The notes beneath the pieces were generated by a model, which saw nothing but the letters and a program-made list of their open reading frames with translations, ran no database searches and was not told the origin of the DNA. From Nonomuraea roseoviolacea subsp. carminata (lineage in GTDB: Bacteria > Actinomycetota > Actinomycetes > Streptosporangiales > Streptosporangiaceae), in the NCBI RefSeq assembly GCF_024172185.1, contig NZ_JAMZEC010000001.1, positions 9,585,001 to 9,649,000 on the forward strand: DNA of 64,000 nucleotides. The letters are read 5' to 3'. Shown here one piece after another: positions 1-8,557 of this stretch. A program made the position numbers and the translations under genes. Position 1 is the first letter of the stretch. Each line of letters opens with the position of its first letter.

Positions 1-411
1 GGGTTCACGGCGTCGGCGGCGCTGACCGGGGAGCCGGGGCTGGCGGCGCTGGCGCGGGCGTTCATCGACGCCAGGGAGCTGAGCCGGCACGGGCTGTGGC
101 TCGGGCGCGACGGCCGCTGGCACGAGCTGCGCCTGCTGCGCGCCGGGGTGGGCTTCCAGGGGACGATCCAGGGGGCGGTGGTCGCCGAGCGGCCGTGCTC
201 GCTGCCGTACGAGCTGACGGGGCGCGAGGTGGACGTGCTCACCCGCGTCGCGGCCGGCGACTCCAACCCGCAGATCGCCGCCGCGCTGGTGCTCAGCGTG
301 CGCACGGTGACCACGCACCTGGAGCACATCTTCACCAAGCTGGGCTGCGACAGCCGTACCCGGCTCACCACCAAGGCCCTGGCCGAGGGCCTGTGCCGCC
401 TCGACCTCTGA
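1..411 (+). CDS. LuxR-family regulator, C-terminal part (5' truncated)
   Basis: The reading frame is open from the first base to a TGA at 409-411, so the N-terminal part lies outside the window. The last 65 or so residues form a LuxR-type helix-turn-helix: LTGREVDVLTRVAAG, then NPQIAAALVLS, then VRTVTTHLEHIFTKLG. The E in TGRE, the recognition helix and the conserved HIxxIxxKLG-like end are all visible. It is a DNA-binding transcription factor, probably of the large LuxR or response-regulator class. The sensor or ATPase part cannot be seen. The region before the HTH carries no recognisable domain. Confidence 0.85.
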   Translation, partial: GFTASAALTGEPGLAALARAFIDARELSRHGLWLGRDGRWHELRLLRAGVGFQGTIQGAVVAERPCSLPYELTGREVDVLTRVAAGDSNPQIAAALVLSVRTVTTHLEHIFTKLGCDSRTRLTTKALAEGLCRLDL

Positions 412-441
412 GGCACCGGCGGCCCCGCGACCACCGGGCGG

Positions 442-909
442 TCATCCGGCGGCCGGGGCGAGCTCGAACCAGACGGTCGTGGCCCCGCCGGCGCGGCTGA
501 GCCCCCAGCGGTGGCTGAGCGCCTCCAGCAGGGGCAGGCCGCGCCCGTTCGTGGCGTGCCCGCCGTCCGGGTCGCGCCGGTCCCCCGTCGTCCGGCAGGC
601 GCACGGCGGCTCGTCGGAGCCCGCGTCCGCCACCCAGACCCGCACCGCCGCCCCCGAGGCGCGCACCGCCACCGTGAACCAGCCGCCCGCCCCGGAGCGG
701 GAGTGCAGGACGGCGTTGGTGGCCAGCTCGGTGGTCAGCAACGCGCAGTCGTCGTAGAGCGGGTGGTCGCGGCCCAGGACCGCCGCGACGAGCCGCCTGG
801 CCCTCGGCACCTGCGACGGGACTCCCCGGAAGCGCAGCATCAGGTCGCGGGTGCCCCGTGTGCGCGCCTCCGTCCCCTGGTCCGTGTCGTGCGCGTGCGT
901 CGATGTCAC
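442..909 (-). CDS. ATP-binding protein, RsbW/SpoIIAB-like anti-sigma kinase
   Basis: 155 residues from a GTG at 909. GGGGGAGG lies five bases upstream of this GTG, which is why it is preferred over the longer frame reaching 1107. The HATPase_c hallmarks are in order: N-box ELATNAVLHSRS, G1 box VADAGS, and G2-like NGRGLPLLEALSHRWG. Small stand-alone HATPase_c_2 proteins are typical of Streptomyces-type genomes. They act as anti-sigma serine kinases or switch proteins and bind sigma factors or STAS antagonists. No partner gene is adjacent, so the target is unknown; a STAS protein is encoded far away at 33.9 kb. Confidence 0.82.
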   Translation of the reverse strand: MTSTHAHDTDQGTEARTRGTRDLMLRFRGVPSQVPRARRLVAAVLGRDHPLYDDCALLTTELATNAVLHSRSGAGGWFTVAVRASGAAVRVWVADAGSDEPPCACRTTGDRRDPDGGHATNGRGLPLLEALSHRWGLSRAGGATTVWFELAPAAG

Positions 910-1067
910 GGCGGCCTCCCCCAGTACGGCGACGTCATAAGACGCGCGACCACAAGGCAGGAGATGTCGCCAAAAGGTAGGAACGCCCTTTCCCATGGTC
1001 ACCCGCACGGCCCCTCCGCGTGACCGAGTAGTCTGCGATCGACGCATCGACGAGGAGGAGTCCCCAC

Positions 1068-1535
1068 GTGAGCAGCCTGGAGGCCGTCTGGGTGCAGCCG
1101 TACGCACAGCCGGGTGCGGCGGTCGTCACCGGCGTGTTCGACATCCTGCACGTGGGCCACGTGCGCTACCTGGGAGCGGTCGCCGCGCGGGGGCTGCCGC
1201 TGGTCGTGGGGGTGGAGGACGACCCGCGGGTGCGCGCCTGGAAGGGTCCGAGCCGGCCGCTCAACCCGGCCGCCGAGCGGGCCGAGGTGATGGCCGCGCT
1301 GCGCTTCGTCGCGGGCGTGTTCATCGTGACGGGCGCGCCGCAGGCGCACGGCCCGGAGGACTACATCGACCTGCTGGCCCCCATGCGGCCGGGCGCGCTC
1401 GCGCACACCGCGGGCGACCCGCACGCCGGCGGCCGGCGCGCCGCCGCCGCGCTGCTGGGTGCCGAGTGCTGGGAGCTGGAGGCCATCCCCGACCGCTCGA
1501 CCACCCGCATCGTGAACGCGGCGGGCAAGGGCTGA
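1068..1535 (+). CDS. Cytidylyltransferase-like nucleotidyltransferase (HxGH family)
   Basis: 155 residues, GTG start preceded by GAGGAGGAG. The nucleotide-binding motif GVFDILHVGHVRYL contains the HxGH signature of the cytidylyltransferase superfamily. The later DRSTTRIVNAA resembles the (I/R)STT motif that closes the active site in HldE/RfaE-type and glycerol-3-phosphate cytidylyltransferases. It probably transfers a nucleotidyl group from an NTP to a phosphorylated sugar or alcohol. The length matches a single-domain enzyme. The substrate cannot be inferred because no sugar-pathway neighbours are present. It runs divergently from the anti-sigma kinase. Confidence 0.8.
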   Translation: MSSLEAVWVQPYAQPGAAVVTGVFDILHVGHVRYLGAVAARGLPLVVGVEDDPRVRAWKGPSRPLNPAAERAEVMAALRFVAGVFIVTGAPQAHGPEDYIDLLAPMRPGALAHTAGDPHAGGRRAAAALLGAECWELEAIPDRSTTRIVNAAGKG

Positions 1536-1572
1536 GCCGAGCGGCCGACGGTGCGGCGCACATGACGCCTTT

Positions 1573-1596
1573 CCGGAAAGCGGGCCGCTTTTCCGG
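1573..1596 (+). terminator. Probable terminator after the nucleotidyltransferase
   Basis: CCGGAAAGCGG pairs with CCGCTTTTCCGG across a single-base loop, with one extra T in the 3' arm. It lies 38 bases past the stop codon of the preceding gene. There is no true T-tract, as is usual for actinobacterial terminators. Confidence 0.5.
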
Positions 1597-1677
1597 TCGT
1601 CCATCATCGTCATTTTCGGGCGGTAATGCCGAATAGTCGTGACCCTTTTATGGCGACTCCATGATCTTTCTTGTCAA

Positions 1678-1698
1678 GGAAGGGTAACGAACCCTTCC
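1678..1698 (+). promoter_or_regulatory. Perfect inverted repeat in the TRAP operon leader
   Basis: GGAAGGGT and ACCCTTCC form a perfect 8-bp inverted repeat around a 5-base centre, 55 bases upstream of the TRAP permease GTG. The surrounding leader is AT-richer than the genome average. It could be an operator or a short leader hairpin controlling uptake of the TRAP substrate. The sequence does not distinguish these. Confidence 0.45.
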
Positions 1699-1753
1699 CT
1701 CCGCCGGTAAAGCGCACATACATTCCCCGCAACGCCGTTTCGGGGAGGACCTT

Positions 1754-3826
1754 GTGACCGAGCTGAGCGATCGCGCGCCGGAGCTGGCGGCGGCCCACGA
1801 GCAGGAACGCCCCGCCCGCGTGCTCACCGGCAGCCTCTGGCTCGGCGTGCGGATCCTGGGCGGCCTGCTGTCCGTCTACTCGCTGATCGTCGTGTTCCGG
1901 CCGGTCGAGGCGCTGGAGCAGCGGATGACGTTCCTGGCGGTGGCGCTGCCGCTGGTGTTCCTGTGCTACCGGTCGGGATGGTCGTCGCTGGTGCGGCGGG
2001 CGCGGGGACGCTTCCGCCCGGAGGACGACTCCGGCCCGGCGGCCGGGGACCCCGACCCGGTCACCTCCCCGGCCTCGGGCGTCGCCGGGGTGCCCGCGCG
2101 GACCGGCGAGCCCGGGGAGGCGGGAGCGGACGCCGGCGAACGCGGCGAGCGGCCCGGCGTGGCCGACTGGCTGCTCGCCGCGGCGTCCGTCGCCGTGCTG
2201 CTCTACCCGTTGCTCGACATCGACGCCTTCCGCGACCGCGGCTCCGGGTCGGCGCTGACGACGCTCGACGTGGTGGCGGGCGTGGCGCTGACCGTGCTGC
2301 TCCTGGAGGCCGTACGGCGCACGGTCGGCTGGGCCCTCACCATCATCTGCATAATTTTCTTAATTTATGCCTTTTTCGGGGCGTATTTGCCTATCACCTG
2401 GCCGATCGGGCACCGCGGATTCGACGTCTCGCAGATCGTGTCGCAGCTCTACACCGGCACCGAGGGATTCTTCGGCGTCCCCCTCCAGGTGGCCGCGAGC
2501 TACATCATCCTTTTCACCATCTACGGCGCGGTCCTCGACTTCTCCGGCGCCAGCAAGTTCTTCATCGACCTCAGCTTCGCCGCGTTCCGCCGCTCGCGCT
2601 CGGCCCCCGGCCGGACGGTCACCCTGGCCGGGTTCCTGCTCGGCACCGTGTCCGGCTCCGGCGTGGCGACCACGGTCAGCCTGGGCAGCGTCGCCTGGCC
2701 GGTGCTCAGGCGCGCCGGCTACCCGAGGGAACCGGCCGGCGGCATCCTCGCGGCCGGCGGCATCGGCGCCATCCTGTCGCCGCCGACGCTGGGCGCGGCG
2801 GCGTTCATCATCGCCGAGCTGCTCCAGGTCAGCTACCTGGAGGTGCTGCTCTACGCGACGATCCCGACGCTGCTGTACTACCTGGGCATCTTCCTGGCCA
2901 TCGAGGTCGACTCGCGCCGCTTCGGGACGCGCGCCGTCGAGGTGGACGCGCCGGGCGCGGGCCGCCTGCTGCTGCGCTTCGGCTACCACTTCAGCTCGCT
3001 GATCCTCATCATCGTGCTGATGGCGCTGGACCGCTCGGCCTTCCAGTCCGTCGTCGTCGCCACCGCGATCGCCTTCGCCCTGTCGTTCCTCGACCCGGCG
3101 CACCGCATGGGGCCGCGCCGGGTCGGCGAGGCGCTGGCCAAGGGCACGCTGGAGGTGCTGCCGGTGACCGCGGTGTGCGCGGCGGCGGGCATCATCGTCG
3201 GCGTCATCACCCAGACCGGCCTGGGCCTGAACCTCAGCTCGATCATCGTGGACGTCGCCGCGGGCAACCTCCTCCTGACGACCCTGCTCGCCGGCGTGGC
3301 CGTCATGCTGCTGGGGCTGGCCGTGCCGGTGACCGCGAGCTTCATCATCGCCGCCGTCATCATCCGGCCGGCGCTCACGCAGCTCGGCGTCTCGCCGGCC
3401 GAGGCGTACATGTTCGTCTTCTACTACGCGGTGCTGTCGGAGGTGAGCCCGCCGACCGCGCTGTCGGCCGTCGCCGCGGCGGCCATCACGGGCGGCAACA
3501 CGTACAAGACCATGATGATGACCTGGCGCTACACGCTGCCCGCGTTCCTGGTGCCGTTCGCGTTCGTGCTCACCCCCAACGGCCAGGCCCTGCTCGGACA
3601 GGGCCCGATCGGCACCGTGCTGCTCATGGCTGCGGTCTCGGCCGTGGCCGTGGCGGCGCTGGCCATGGCGACCGGCGGGCTGCCCGGCGTACCCGAGCGG
3701 CTGCTCGCGGCGGTCGCGGCCGTGCTGCTGCTCTTCCTCGAACCCGTCCCCATCGCCGCCGGCCTCGCCGTGCTGGCCCTCGCGGCGGCCGTCCACCTCA
3801 TCAGGCAAAGGAGACACCGAACGTGA
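1754..3826 (+). CDS. TRAP transporter permease, fused DctQ/DctM type (TAXI system)
   Basis: 690 residues, GTG start after GGGGAGGACC. It is an integral membrane protein with about 16 or more hydrophobic segments. An N-terminal four-helix small-subunit-like part is followed by a long DctM-like domain, so both permease subunits are fused as in TAXI-type TRAP systems. A hydrophilic Pro/Gly/Glu-rich insert lies near residues 85-135. The DctM region has the characteristic GTVSGSGVATTVSLGS and GGIGAILSPPTLGAAAF stretches. It should import a small carboxylate or related solute using an ion gradient, fed by the binding protein encoded next. Its stop overlaps that gene's start (GTGA). Confidence 0.93.
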   Translation: MTELSDRAPELAAAHEQERPARVLTGSLWLGVRILGGLLSVYSLIVVFRPVEALEQRMTFLAVALPLVFLCYRSGWSSLVRRARGRFRPEDDSGPAAGDPDPVTSPASGVAGVPARTGEPGEAGADAGERGERPGVADWLLAAASVAVLLYPLLDIDAFRDRGSGSALTTLDVVAGVALTVLLLEAVRRTVGWALTIICIIFLIYAFFGAYLPITWPIGHRGFDVSQIVSQLYTGTEGFFGVPLQVAASYIILFTIYGAVLDFSGASKFFIDLSFAAFRRSRSAPGRTVTLAGFLLGTVSGSGVATTVSLGSVAWPVLRRAGYPREPAGGILAAGGIGAILSPPTLGAAAFIIAELLQVSYLEVLLYATIPTLLYYLGIFLAIEVDSRRFGTRAVEVDAPGAGRLLLRFGYHFSSLILIIVLMALDRSAFQSVVVATAIAFALSFLDPAHRMGPRRVGEALAKGTLEVLPVTAVCAAAGIIVGVITQTGLGLNLSSIIVDVAAGNLLLTTLLAGVAVMLLGLAVPVTASFIIAAVIIRPALTQLGVSPAEAYMFVFYYAVLSEVSPPTALSAVAAAAITGGNTYKTMMMTWRYTLPAFLVPFAFVLTPNGQALLGQGPIGTVLLMAAVSAVAVAALAMATGGLPGVPERLLAAVAAVLLLFLEPVPIAAGLAVLALAAAVHLIRQRRHRT

Positions 3827-4776
3827 AGCGGATCATCGCGGTGCTCGCCTCCGCCGTCCTGGCCGCCGCGGCGGCCGGCTGCGGCGGCGGGGCGGGCGGC
3901 GGGCGGGGCAACCGGCTGTCGATCGCCACCGGCGGCACGACCGGCGTCTACTACGTGTACGGCGGCGGCCTGGCCAAGCAGCTCACCTCCGGCATCGCCA
4001 ACACCCAGGCGACGGCGTCGGTCACCTCCGCCTCGGTCGAGAACATCAAGCTGCTCGCCACCGGCAAGGCCGACATCGGCTTCTCCCAGGCCGACACGGC
4101 CGCCGACGCGGTCAACGGCACGGGCACGTTCACGCAGAAGCAGCCGATCAAGGCCATCGCCCGCATCTACGACAACTACGCGCACGTCGTCGTCGCCCCC
4201 GGCGTCAAAGCGGAGAAGGTGGCCGACCTCAAGGGCCGGCGCGTCTCCATCGGGCCGCCCAACTCCGGCACCCAGGTCGTGGCCCGGCGCATGCTGGAGG
4301 CCGTGGGCCTCGCCCCCGACACCGACGTCAGCAAGCAGCAACTGTCGATCAACGAGTCGGTGCAGGCCGTCAAGGACGGCACCATCGACGCGTTCTTCTG
4401 GGTCGGCGGCCTGCCCACGGCGGGCATCGTGGACCTCGCCACGAGCCGCCCCGACATGCGCATGCTCGACACCTCCGACGCCCTCGCCGCCATGCGCGCC
4501 AAGTACGGGGAGGAGTACGTCGGCCTCGACGTCGACCTGTCGATCTACAAGCTGAAGGGCGCGATCAAGACGGTCGGCGTGGCCAACATGCTGCTCGTGC
4601 CCGACTCCATGAACGAGCAGCTCGCCTACGACGTCACCCGCGTGCTGTACGAGCGCAAGGCGCAGCTCGCGGCCGTCCATCCGGAGGCGAGCAAGCTCGA
4701 TCCCACGCTCGGGCAGCAGACCGCCCCCGTGCAGCTCCACCCGGGCGCGGCCCGCTACTACAAGGAGAAGGGCTGA
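3823..4776 (+). CDS. TAXI-family TRAP solute-binding lipoprotein
   Basis: 317 residues from a GTG at 3823, which overlaps the permease stop; AAAGGAGA lies upstream. The N-terminus is a lipoprotein signal ending in AAAAAGC, a lipobox with the acylated Cys near residue 19. The start of the mature protein, LSIATGGTTGVYYVYGGGLA, is the classic TAXI opening. ADIGFSQADTA and GRRVSIGPPNSGTQ follow at the expected positions. It binds the substrate outside the membrane and delivers it to the fused permease. The TAXI family handles glutamate-like and other small acids, but the specificity here is unknown. Confidence 0.93.
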   Translation: MKRIIAVLASAVLAAAAAGCGGGAGGGRGNRLSIATGGTTGVYYVYGGGLAKQLTSGIANTQATASVTSASVENIKLLATGKADIGFSQADTAADAVNGTGTFTQKQPIKAIARIYDNYAHVVVAPGVKAEKVADLKGRRVSIGPPNSGTQVVARRMLEAVGLAPDTDVSKQQLSINESVQAVKDGTIDAFFWVGGLPTAGIVDLATSRPDMRMLDTSDALAAMRAKYGEEYVGLDVDLSIYKLKGAIKTVGVANMLLVPDSMNEQLAYDVTRVLYERKAQLAAVHPEASKLDPTLGQQTAPVQLHPGAARYYKEKG

Positions 4777-5333
4777 CCCGCGGCCGGTCCGTCCACGGCG
4801 GATCGGTCCACGGCGGGACGCCCCACGGCGGCTCGGTCCGGGGCCGGGTCGTCCTGGCCGGGGCTCTCGCGGGCGTGCTCGCGCTCGCCCCGGCCGCCGG
4901 GACCGGGCGGCCGGCGGTGGCCGGGCTCGTGCTGCCGCCGTCCGGCGTCTTCGCCCTCGCGTACGTCCATTCGGTCTACCGGGCGCCGTCGGCGGAGGTG
5001 TTCACGGCGCACGGCGGCCGGTTCACCATGTGGGCCGTCGTCTCCACCAGCGGCGGGGTCCTCGACTACTACGCCCTCGACGGGACGCGCTCCCGCACCC
5101 CGGACGGCGGCCGGCTGCTGCGCCTGGCCGTCCCCGTGACCTACGACGAGCTGCCGCTCATCGCCACCCCGATCGGCCGCCGCACACTCGTCGCGGGCGG
5201 GCGCTGCCTGCCGCTCTTCCCGGCCTCGGGGGCCCGCGAGCTCACGCTGACAGTACGGCCCGCCCTGGACGACCGGGGCGGCCCCTGCCCGCCGCTCTAT
5301 AGGTGGCTGCGTTCAGCAGACGACTACAGGTAG
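4773..5333 (+). CDS. DUF1850 protein, TRAP operon partner
   Basis: The conserved part contains the FALAYVHSVYRAPSAEVF stretch typical of DUF1850, a family often found beside TAXI TRAP genes. The start is uncertain. A GTG at 4875 leaves no signal or membrane segment. A CTG at 4773, five bases after AAGGAG and overlapping the binding-protein stop, gives 186 residues. That version has a membrane segment (RVVLAGALAGVLALAP) preceded by a short Ser-Val-His-Gly-Gly repeat. I favour the CTG start because no ATG, GTG or TTG candidate fits. The molecular role is unknown; it is probably an exported accessory of the transporter. Confidence 0.7.
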   Translation: MTRGRSVHGGSVHGGTPHGGSVRGRVVLAGALAGVLALAPAAGTGRPAVAGLVLPPSGVFALAYVHSVYRAPSAEVFTAHGGRFTMWAVVSTSGGVLDYYALDGTRSRTPDGGRLLRLAVPVTYDELPLIATPIGRRTLVAGGRCLPLFPASGARELTLTVRPALDDRGGPCPPLYRWLRSADDYR

Positions 5334-5345
5334 CCGACATCGGTA

Positions 5346-6320
5346 CTACAACCAGTCCCTCTTCTTGAACGCGGCGTACAGCCCCACGGAGATCCCGGCG
5401 ATCAGCACGGCCGACAGCCAGAACCCCCAGCCGCTCCCGTAGCCCGGATAGGGGACGTTCATCCCGTAGAAGCCGGTGATGAGCGTGGGCACGGCGATGA
5501 TGGCGGCCCAGCCGGTGAGCCGCTTCATGATCTCGTTGAGGCGCATGCCCTGCTGGGCCAGCCGGGTCTCGCGCAGGTTGGCGAGCTGGTCGCGGGTGGA
5601 TTCGAGCCACTCGTCGACGCGGATCACGTGGTCGTAGACGTCCTCGTAGTAGGGGGCCATCGGGCTGCCGGCGACCAGGCCCTTGTTGCGGCGCAGCAGG
5701 GTGCCGAGCACCTCCCGCATGGGCATGGCGATCTTCCGGAAGCGGGTGAGGTCGCGGCGCAGCTCGTAGATGGCGCGCTGGAGGGCGCGGCCGTCGACCG
5801 GCCGGTCCTCGTCGAAGAGCTGCTCCTCCAGGTCCTCGACGCGCCCGTCGATCTCCTCGACGTAGTCGAGATGGGCGTCCACCACGTAGTCGAGCAGCCC
5901 GTGCAGCAGGAAGGAGACGCCGTTGACGCCGAGGCTCTCGTCGGTGGCGTCCCAGCGCCTCATGACCTGGCGGATGTCGAAGCGCTCGTCCTCGCGGAGG
6001 GTGACCAGGGCGTTGGCCGTGACGAAGACGTCCACCTCGACCGGGGCCAGGCGCCCGTGGTCGATGTGGATCCCGTAGACGGTGATGAACAGGTGCCGGT
6101 CGTAGATGTCCACCTTGGGGCGCTGGTGGCCGGAGACGACGTCCTCGACGGCCAGCTCGTGCAGGGCCAGCTCCTCCCGCAGGACGCCGAGGTCCTCCCG
6201 CGTGGGGTGGCACAGGTCGAACCAGACCGTGTTGTCCGGGTCGCTGACGTACTCGGAGACGTCCTCGACGGGGAAGCCTTCTTTTTCGAGGACACCGTTG
6301 CGGTACAGGCGTGTGTGCAC
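5346..6320 (-). CDS. CorA-family divalent cation channel
   Basis: 324 residues from a GTG that directly abuts the stop of the upstream DUF72 gene, so the two are probably co-transcribed. A large acidic, helical cytoplasmic domain is followed by two C-terminal membrane helices. The family signature Y-G-M-N lies at about residues 285-288 between them, and the protein ends in a basic KKRDW tail. CorA proteins are pentameric Mg2+/Co2+ (sometimes Zn2+) channels. The length and layout are normal. Confidence 0.93.
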   Translation of the reverse strand: MHTRLYRNGVLEKEGFPVEDVSEYVSDPDNTVWFDLCHPTREDLGVLREELALHELAVEDVVSGHQRPKVDIYDRHLFITVYGIHIDHGRLAPVEVDVFVTANALVTLREDERFDIRQVMRRWDATDESLGVNGVSFLLHGLLDYVVDAHLDYVEEIDGRVEDLEEQLFDEDRPVDGRALQRAIYELRRDLTRFRKIAMPMREVLGTLLRRNKGLVAGSPMAPYYEDVYDHVIRVDEWLESTRDQLANLRETRLAQQGMRLNEIMKRLTGWAAIIAVPTLITGFYGMNVPYPGYGSGWGFWLSAVLIAGISVGLYAAFKKRDWL

Positions 6321-7034
6321 CTAAAGCAGTCTCCCAAAGCGGATGGCGTTGCGCACCGCCGCGCCTCCCGGATCGTTGTTGAAGTAGACGTAGGCGTCCT
6401 GCCAGCCCGCGTCCCGGACGCGCCCGGCCCAGGTGCGCAGCGACGTGTCGCCGTACGAGGGCCTGGGCGTGGCGCGTCCCTCGTGCAGCCGCACGTACCC
6501 CCAGGAGGCGGTGCGCCAGAACGGCGCCACCGGCCGGCCGAGGCGGTCGGCCCAGCACAGGGCGGCGCCGCGCGCCTCCAGCACGGCGCGGACCTCGTCG
6601 CTCCACCACGACGCGTGGCGGCACTCCACGGCGACGCGCACGCCGCCGGGGAAGGCGGCCAGGCAGCGGTCGAGGCGCTCGGGGTCGGCCTTGAACGTCG
6701 GCGGGAGCTGGACGAGCACCGGGCCGAGCTTCTCCTTGAGCCGGGAGGCGGCGTTCATGAGCCGCTGCACCGGCTCCTCCGGGTCGGCGAGCCGCTTGAT
6801 GTGGGTGAGGTACCTGCTGGCCTTGACCGCCATGACGAACCCGTCGGGCGTGCGGTCGCGCCAGCCGGCGAACGACTCGGGCGAGGGCAGGCGGTAGAAG
6901 GCGTTGTTGCTCTCGACGGTGGGGAACGTCCCGGCGTACGTCTCCAGCCAGAGCCGCTGCGGCACGCCCTCGGGGTACAGGACGCCGCGCCAGTCCTTGT
7001 ACTGCCACCCCGAGGTGCCCACCCAGGTCGTCAT
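6321..7034 (-). CDS. DUF72 family protein
   Basis: 237 residues. The DUF72 opening VGTSGWQYKDWRGVLYP is followed by ETYAGTFPTVESNNAFYRLP and later VAVECRHASW, giving a TIM-barrel-like protein of normal length. No biochemical role is established for the family, which is widespread and usually annotated as YecE-like. It is immediately upstream of corA on the same strand and shares a short divergent promoter region (7035-7117) with the YibE/F gene. Confidence 0.9.
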   Translation of the reverse strand: MTTWVGTSGWQYKDWRGVLYPEGVPQRLWLETYAGTFPTVESNNAFYRLPSPESFAGWRDRTPDGFVMAVKASRYLTHIKRLADPEEPVQRLMNAASRLKEKLGPVLVQLPPTFKADPERLDRCLAAFPGGVRVAVECRHASWWSDEVRAVLEARGAALCWADRLGRPVAPFWRTASWGYVRLHEGRATPRPSYGDTSLRTWAGRVRDAGWQDAYVYFNNDPGGAAVRNAIRFGRLL

Positions 7035-7117
7035 GGGGTCCGCCTACCCGCGAGGGCGGCGAGTACCCGGCCCGGGGTGCGTTACTGTCACTGATCGCGA
7101 CACTGGGGAGGGGTGCG

Positions 7118-8557
7118 ATGGGCGCCGGTCACGGCCATGGTCACGTGCACGGGCAGGGACAGGGTCACGGGCACGGACATGGGCACGGGCACGGGCAGGG
7201 GCGTCGGCGCAGGGGGGCCGGCGCTCCGCGGCGGGCGGTGGTGGCGACGCTGGCGGTGCTCGTGCCGCTGGCGGTGGCGACGGTCGTCCTGCTCGTGGCG
7301 CTGTGGCCGACCGGGCGGGCCGCGACGCCGGCCGGGACGGGCCTCGACCAGCTCGACGGCACGGTCGTGGCCGTCCACCCCGGGCCGTGCGGGGAGTTCC
7401 CCGAGGGGGCCGCGCCGCCGGACCCGGCGACCTGCGGGCACGCGACCGTGCGCGTCGAGGAGGGACCGGACGTGGGGCGGGACGTGCGGCTGGCCCTGCC
7501 CAGGGGGCCGGGGGCGCAGCGCTTCACGGCGGGCGACGCCGTGGTGCTCATCCGCGTCGCCGGCGGGGCGGAGGGGGACGGGTCCGCGGCGGACCAGGCG
7601 GCCGGGGGCGAGGAGGCCGGGGAGGTGACGGCCGGGGACGAGACGGCCAGGGGCGAGACGGCCGGGGAGGAGGCCGCCGGGGAGGAGACGGCCGGGGACG
7701 GGGCGGCCGCGGACGGGGCGGAGTACCAGCTTTCGGATCATGACCGGGCGGGTGCCCTGTGGCTGTCGGCGGTGGCGTTCGCGCTGGCGGTGATCGCGTT
7801 CGGGCGCTGGCGCGGGGTCACGGCCCTGGCCGGGCTCGCGATCACGTTCGTGCTGCTGCTGGCGTTCGTGATCCCGGGCATCCTGGAGGGCGAGCCGCCC
7901 ATGCTGGTGGCCATCGTGGGCGCGGCGGCGATCATGCTGACCGTACTGTTCCTGACGCACGGGTTCACGCTGACGACCTCCATGGCCGTCCTCGGCACGC
8001 TGGCCAGCCTCACCCTGACGGGCCTGCTCGCGTACGGGGCGATCACGTTCGCCGAGCTGACCGGGGTCACCGACGACAGCTCGTTCATGCTCGGCTTCAG
8101 CACCAGGATCGACACGCAGGGGCTGCTGCTGGCGAGCGTCATCATCGGCGCGCTCGGCGTCCTGGACGACGTGACCGTCACCCAGGCGGTCACGGTCACC
8201 GAGCTGGCCGCCGCCGACCCGTCGTACGGCTGGCGGCGGCTCTACCGGGCCGGCAGCCGGGTCGGGCGCGCGCACATCGCCTCGGTCATCAACACGATCA
8301 TCCTGGCGTACGCGGGGGCGTCGCTGCCGCTGCTGCTGCTGTTCAGCGTGGGCGCGCAACCGCTGGAGGAGGTGCTGACGACGCCGGTCATCGCCCAGGA
8401 GATCATCCGCAGCGTCGTGGGCACGCTGGGGCTCATCTCGGCCGTGCCGATCACCACGGCCCTGGCCGCGCTGGTCGCCACCCGCCGCGACACCCCCCGT
8501 GGTCAGCCGGCGGCCGTGCTGCCCTCGACGCCCAGCTTGCGCCGCGCCCGCTCGTAG
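7118..8557 (+). CDS. YibE/F family membrane protein with His-rich N-terminus
   Basis: 479 residues, ATG after GGGGAGGGG. Residues 3-30 are an unusual Gly-His-Gln repeat (GHGHGHVHGQGQGHGHGH). A membrane helix and an extracytoplasmic domain with a Gly/Glu/Ala low-complexity stretch follow. The multi-helix YibE/F core starts near residue 208. It contains GFSTRIDTQGLLLASVIIGALGVLDDVTVTQA, typical of the family; only parts of this are quoted as key residues. The transport substrate is unknown. The His-rich tail could bind divalent metal, which is inference only. The 3' end overlaps the convergent NAD kinase gene by 55 bp. Confidence 0.85.
   Translation: MGAGHGHGHVHGQGQGHGHGHGHGHGQGRRRRGAGAPRRAVVATLAVLVPLAVATVVLLVALWPTGRAATPAGTGLDQLDGTVVAVHPGPCGEFPEGAAPPDPATCGHATVRVEEGPDVGRDVRLALPRGPGAQRFTAGDAVVLIRVAGGAEGDGSAADQAAGGEEAGEVTAGDETARGETAGEEAAGEETAGDGAAADGAEYQLSDHDRAGALWLSAVAFALAVIAFGRWRGVTALAGLAITFVLLLAFVIPGILEGEPPMLVAIVGAAAIMLTVLFLTHGFTLTTSMAVLGTLASLTLTGLLAYGAITFAELTGVTDDSSFMLGFSTRIDTQGLLLASVIIGALGVLDDVTVTQAVTVTELAAADPSYGWRRLYRAGSRVGRAHIASVINTIILAYAGASLPLLLLFSVGAQPLEEVLTTPVIAQEIIRSVVGTLGLISAVPITTALAALVATRRDTPRGQPAAVLPSTPSLRRARS

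Noticed and set aside
2360..3817. Long minus-strand open frame opposite the TRAP permease
   Set aside because: It is an antisense shadow of a GC-rich gene. It has an Arg/Gly/Asp-rich composition with no domain, while the plus strand encodes a complete permease.
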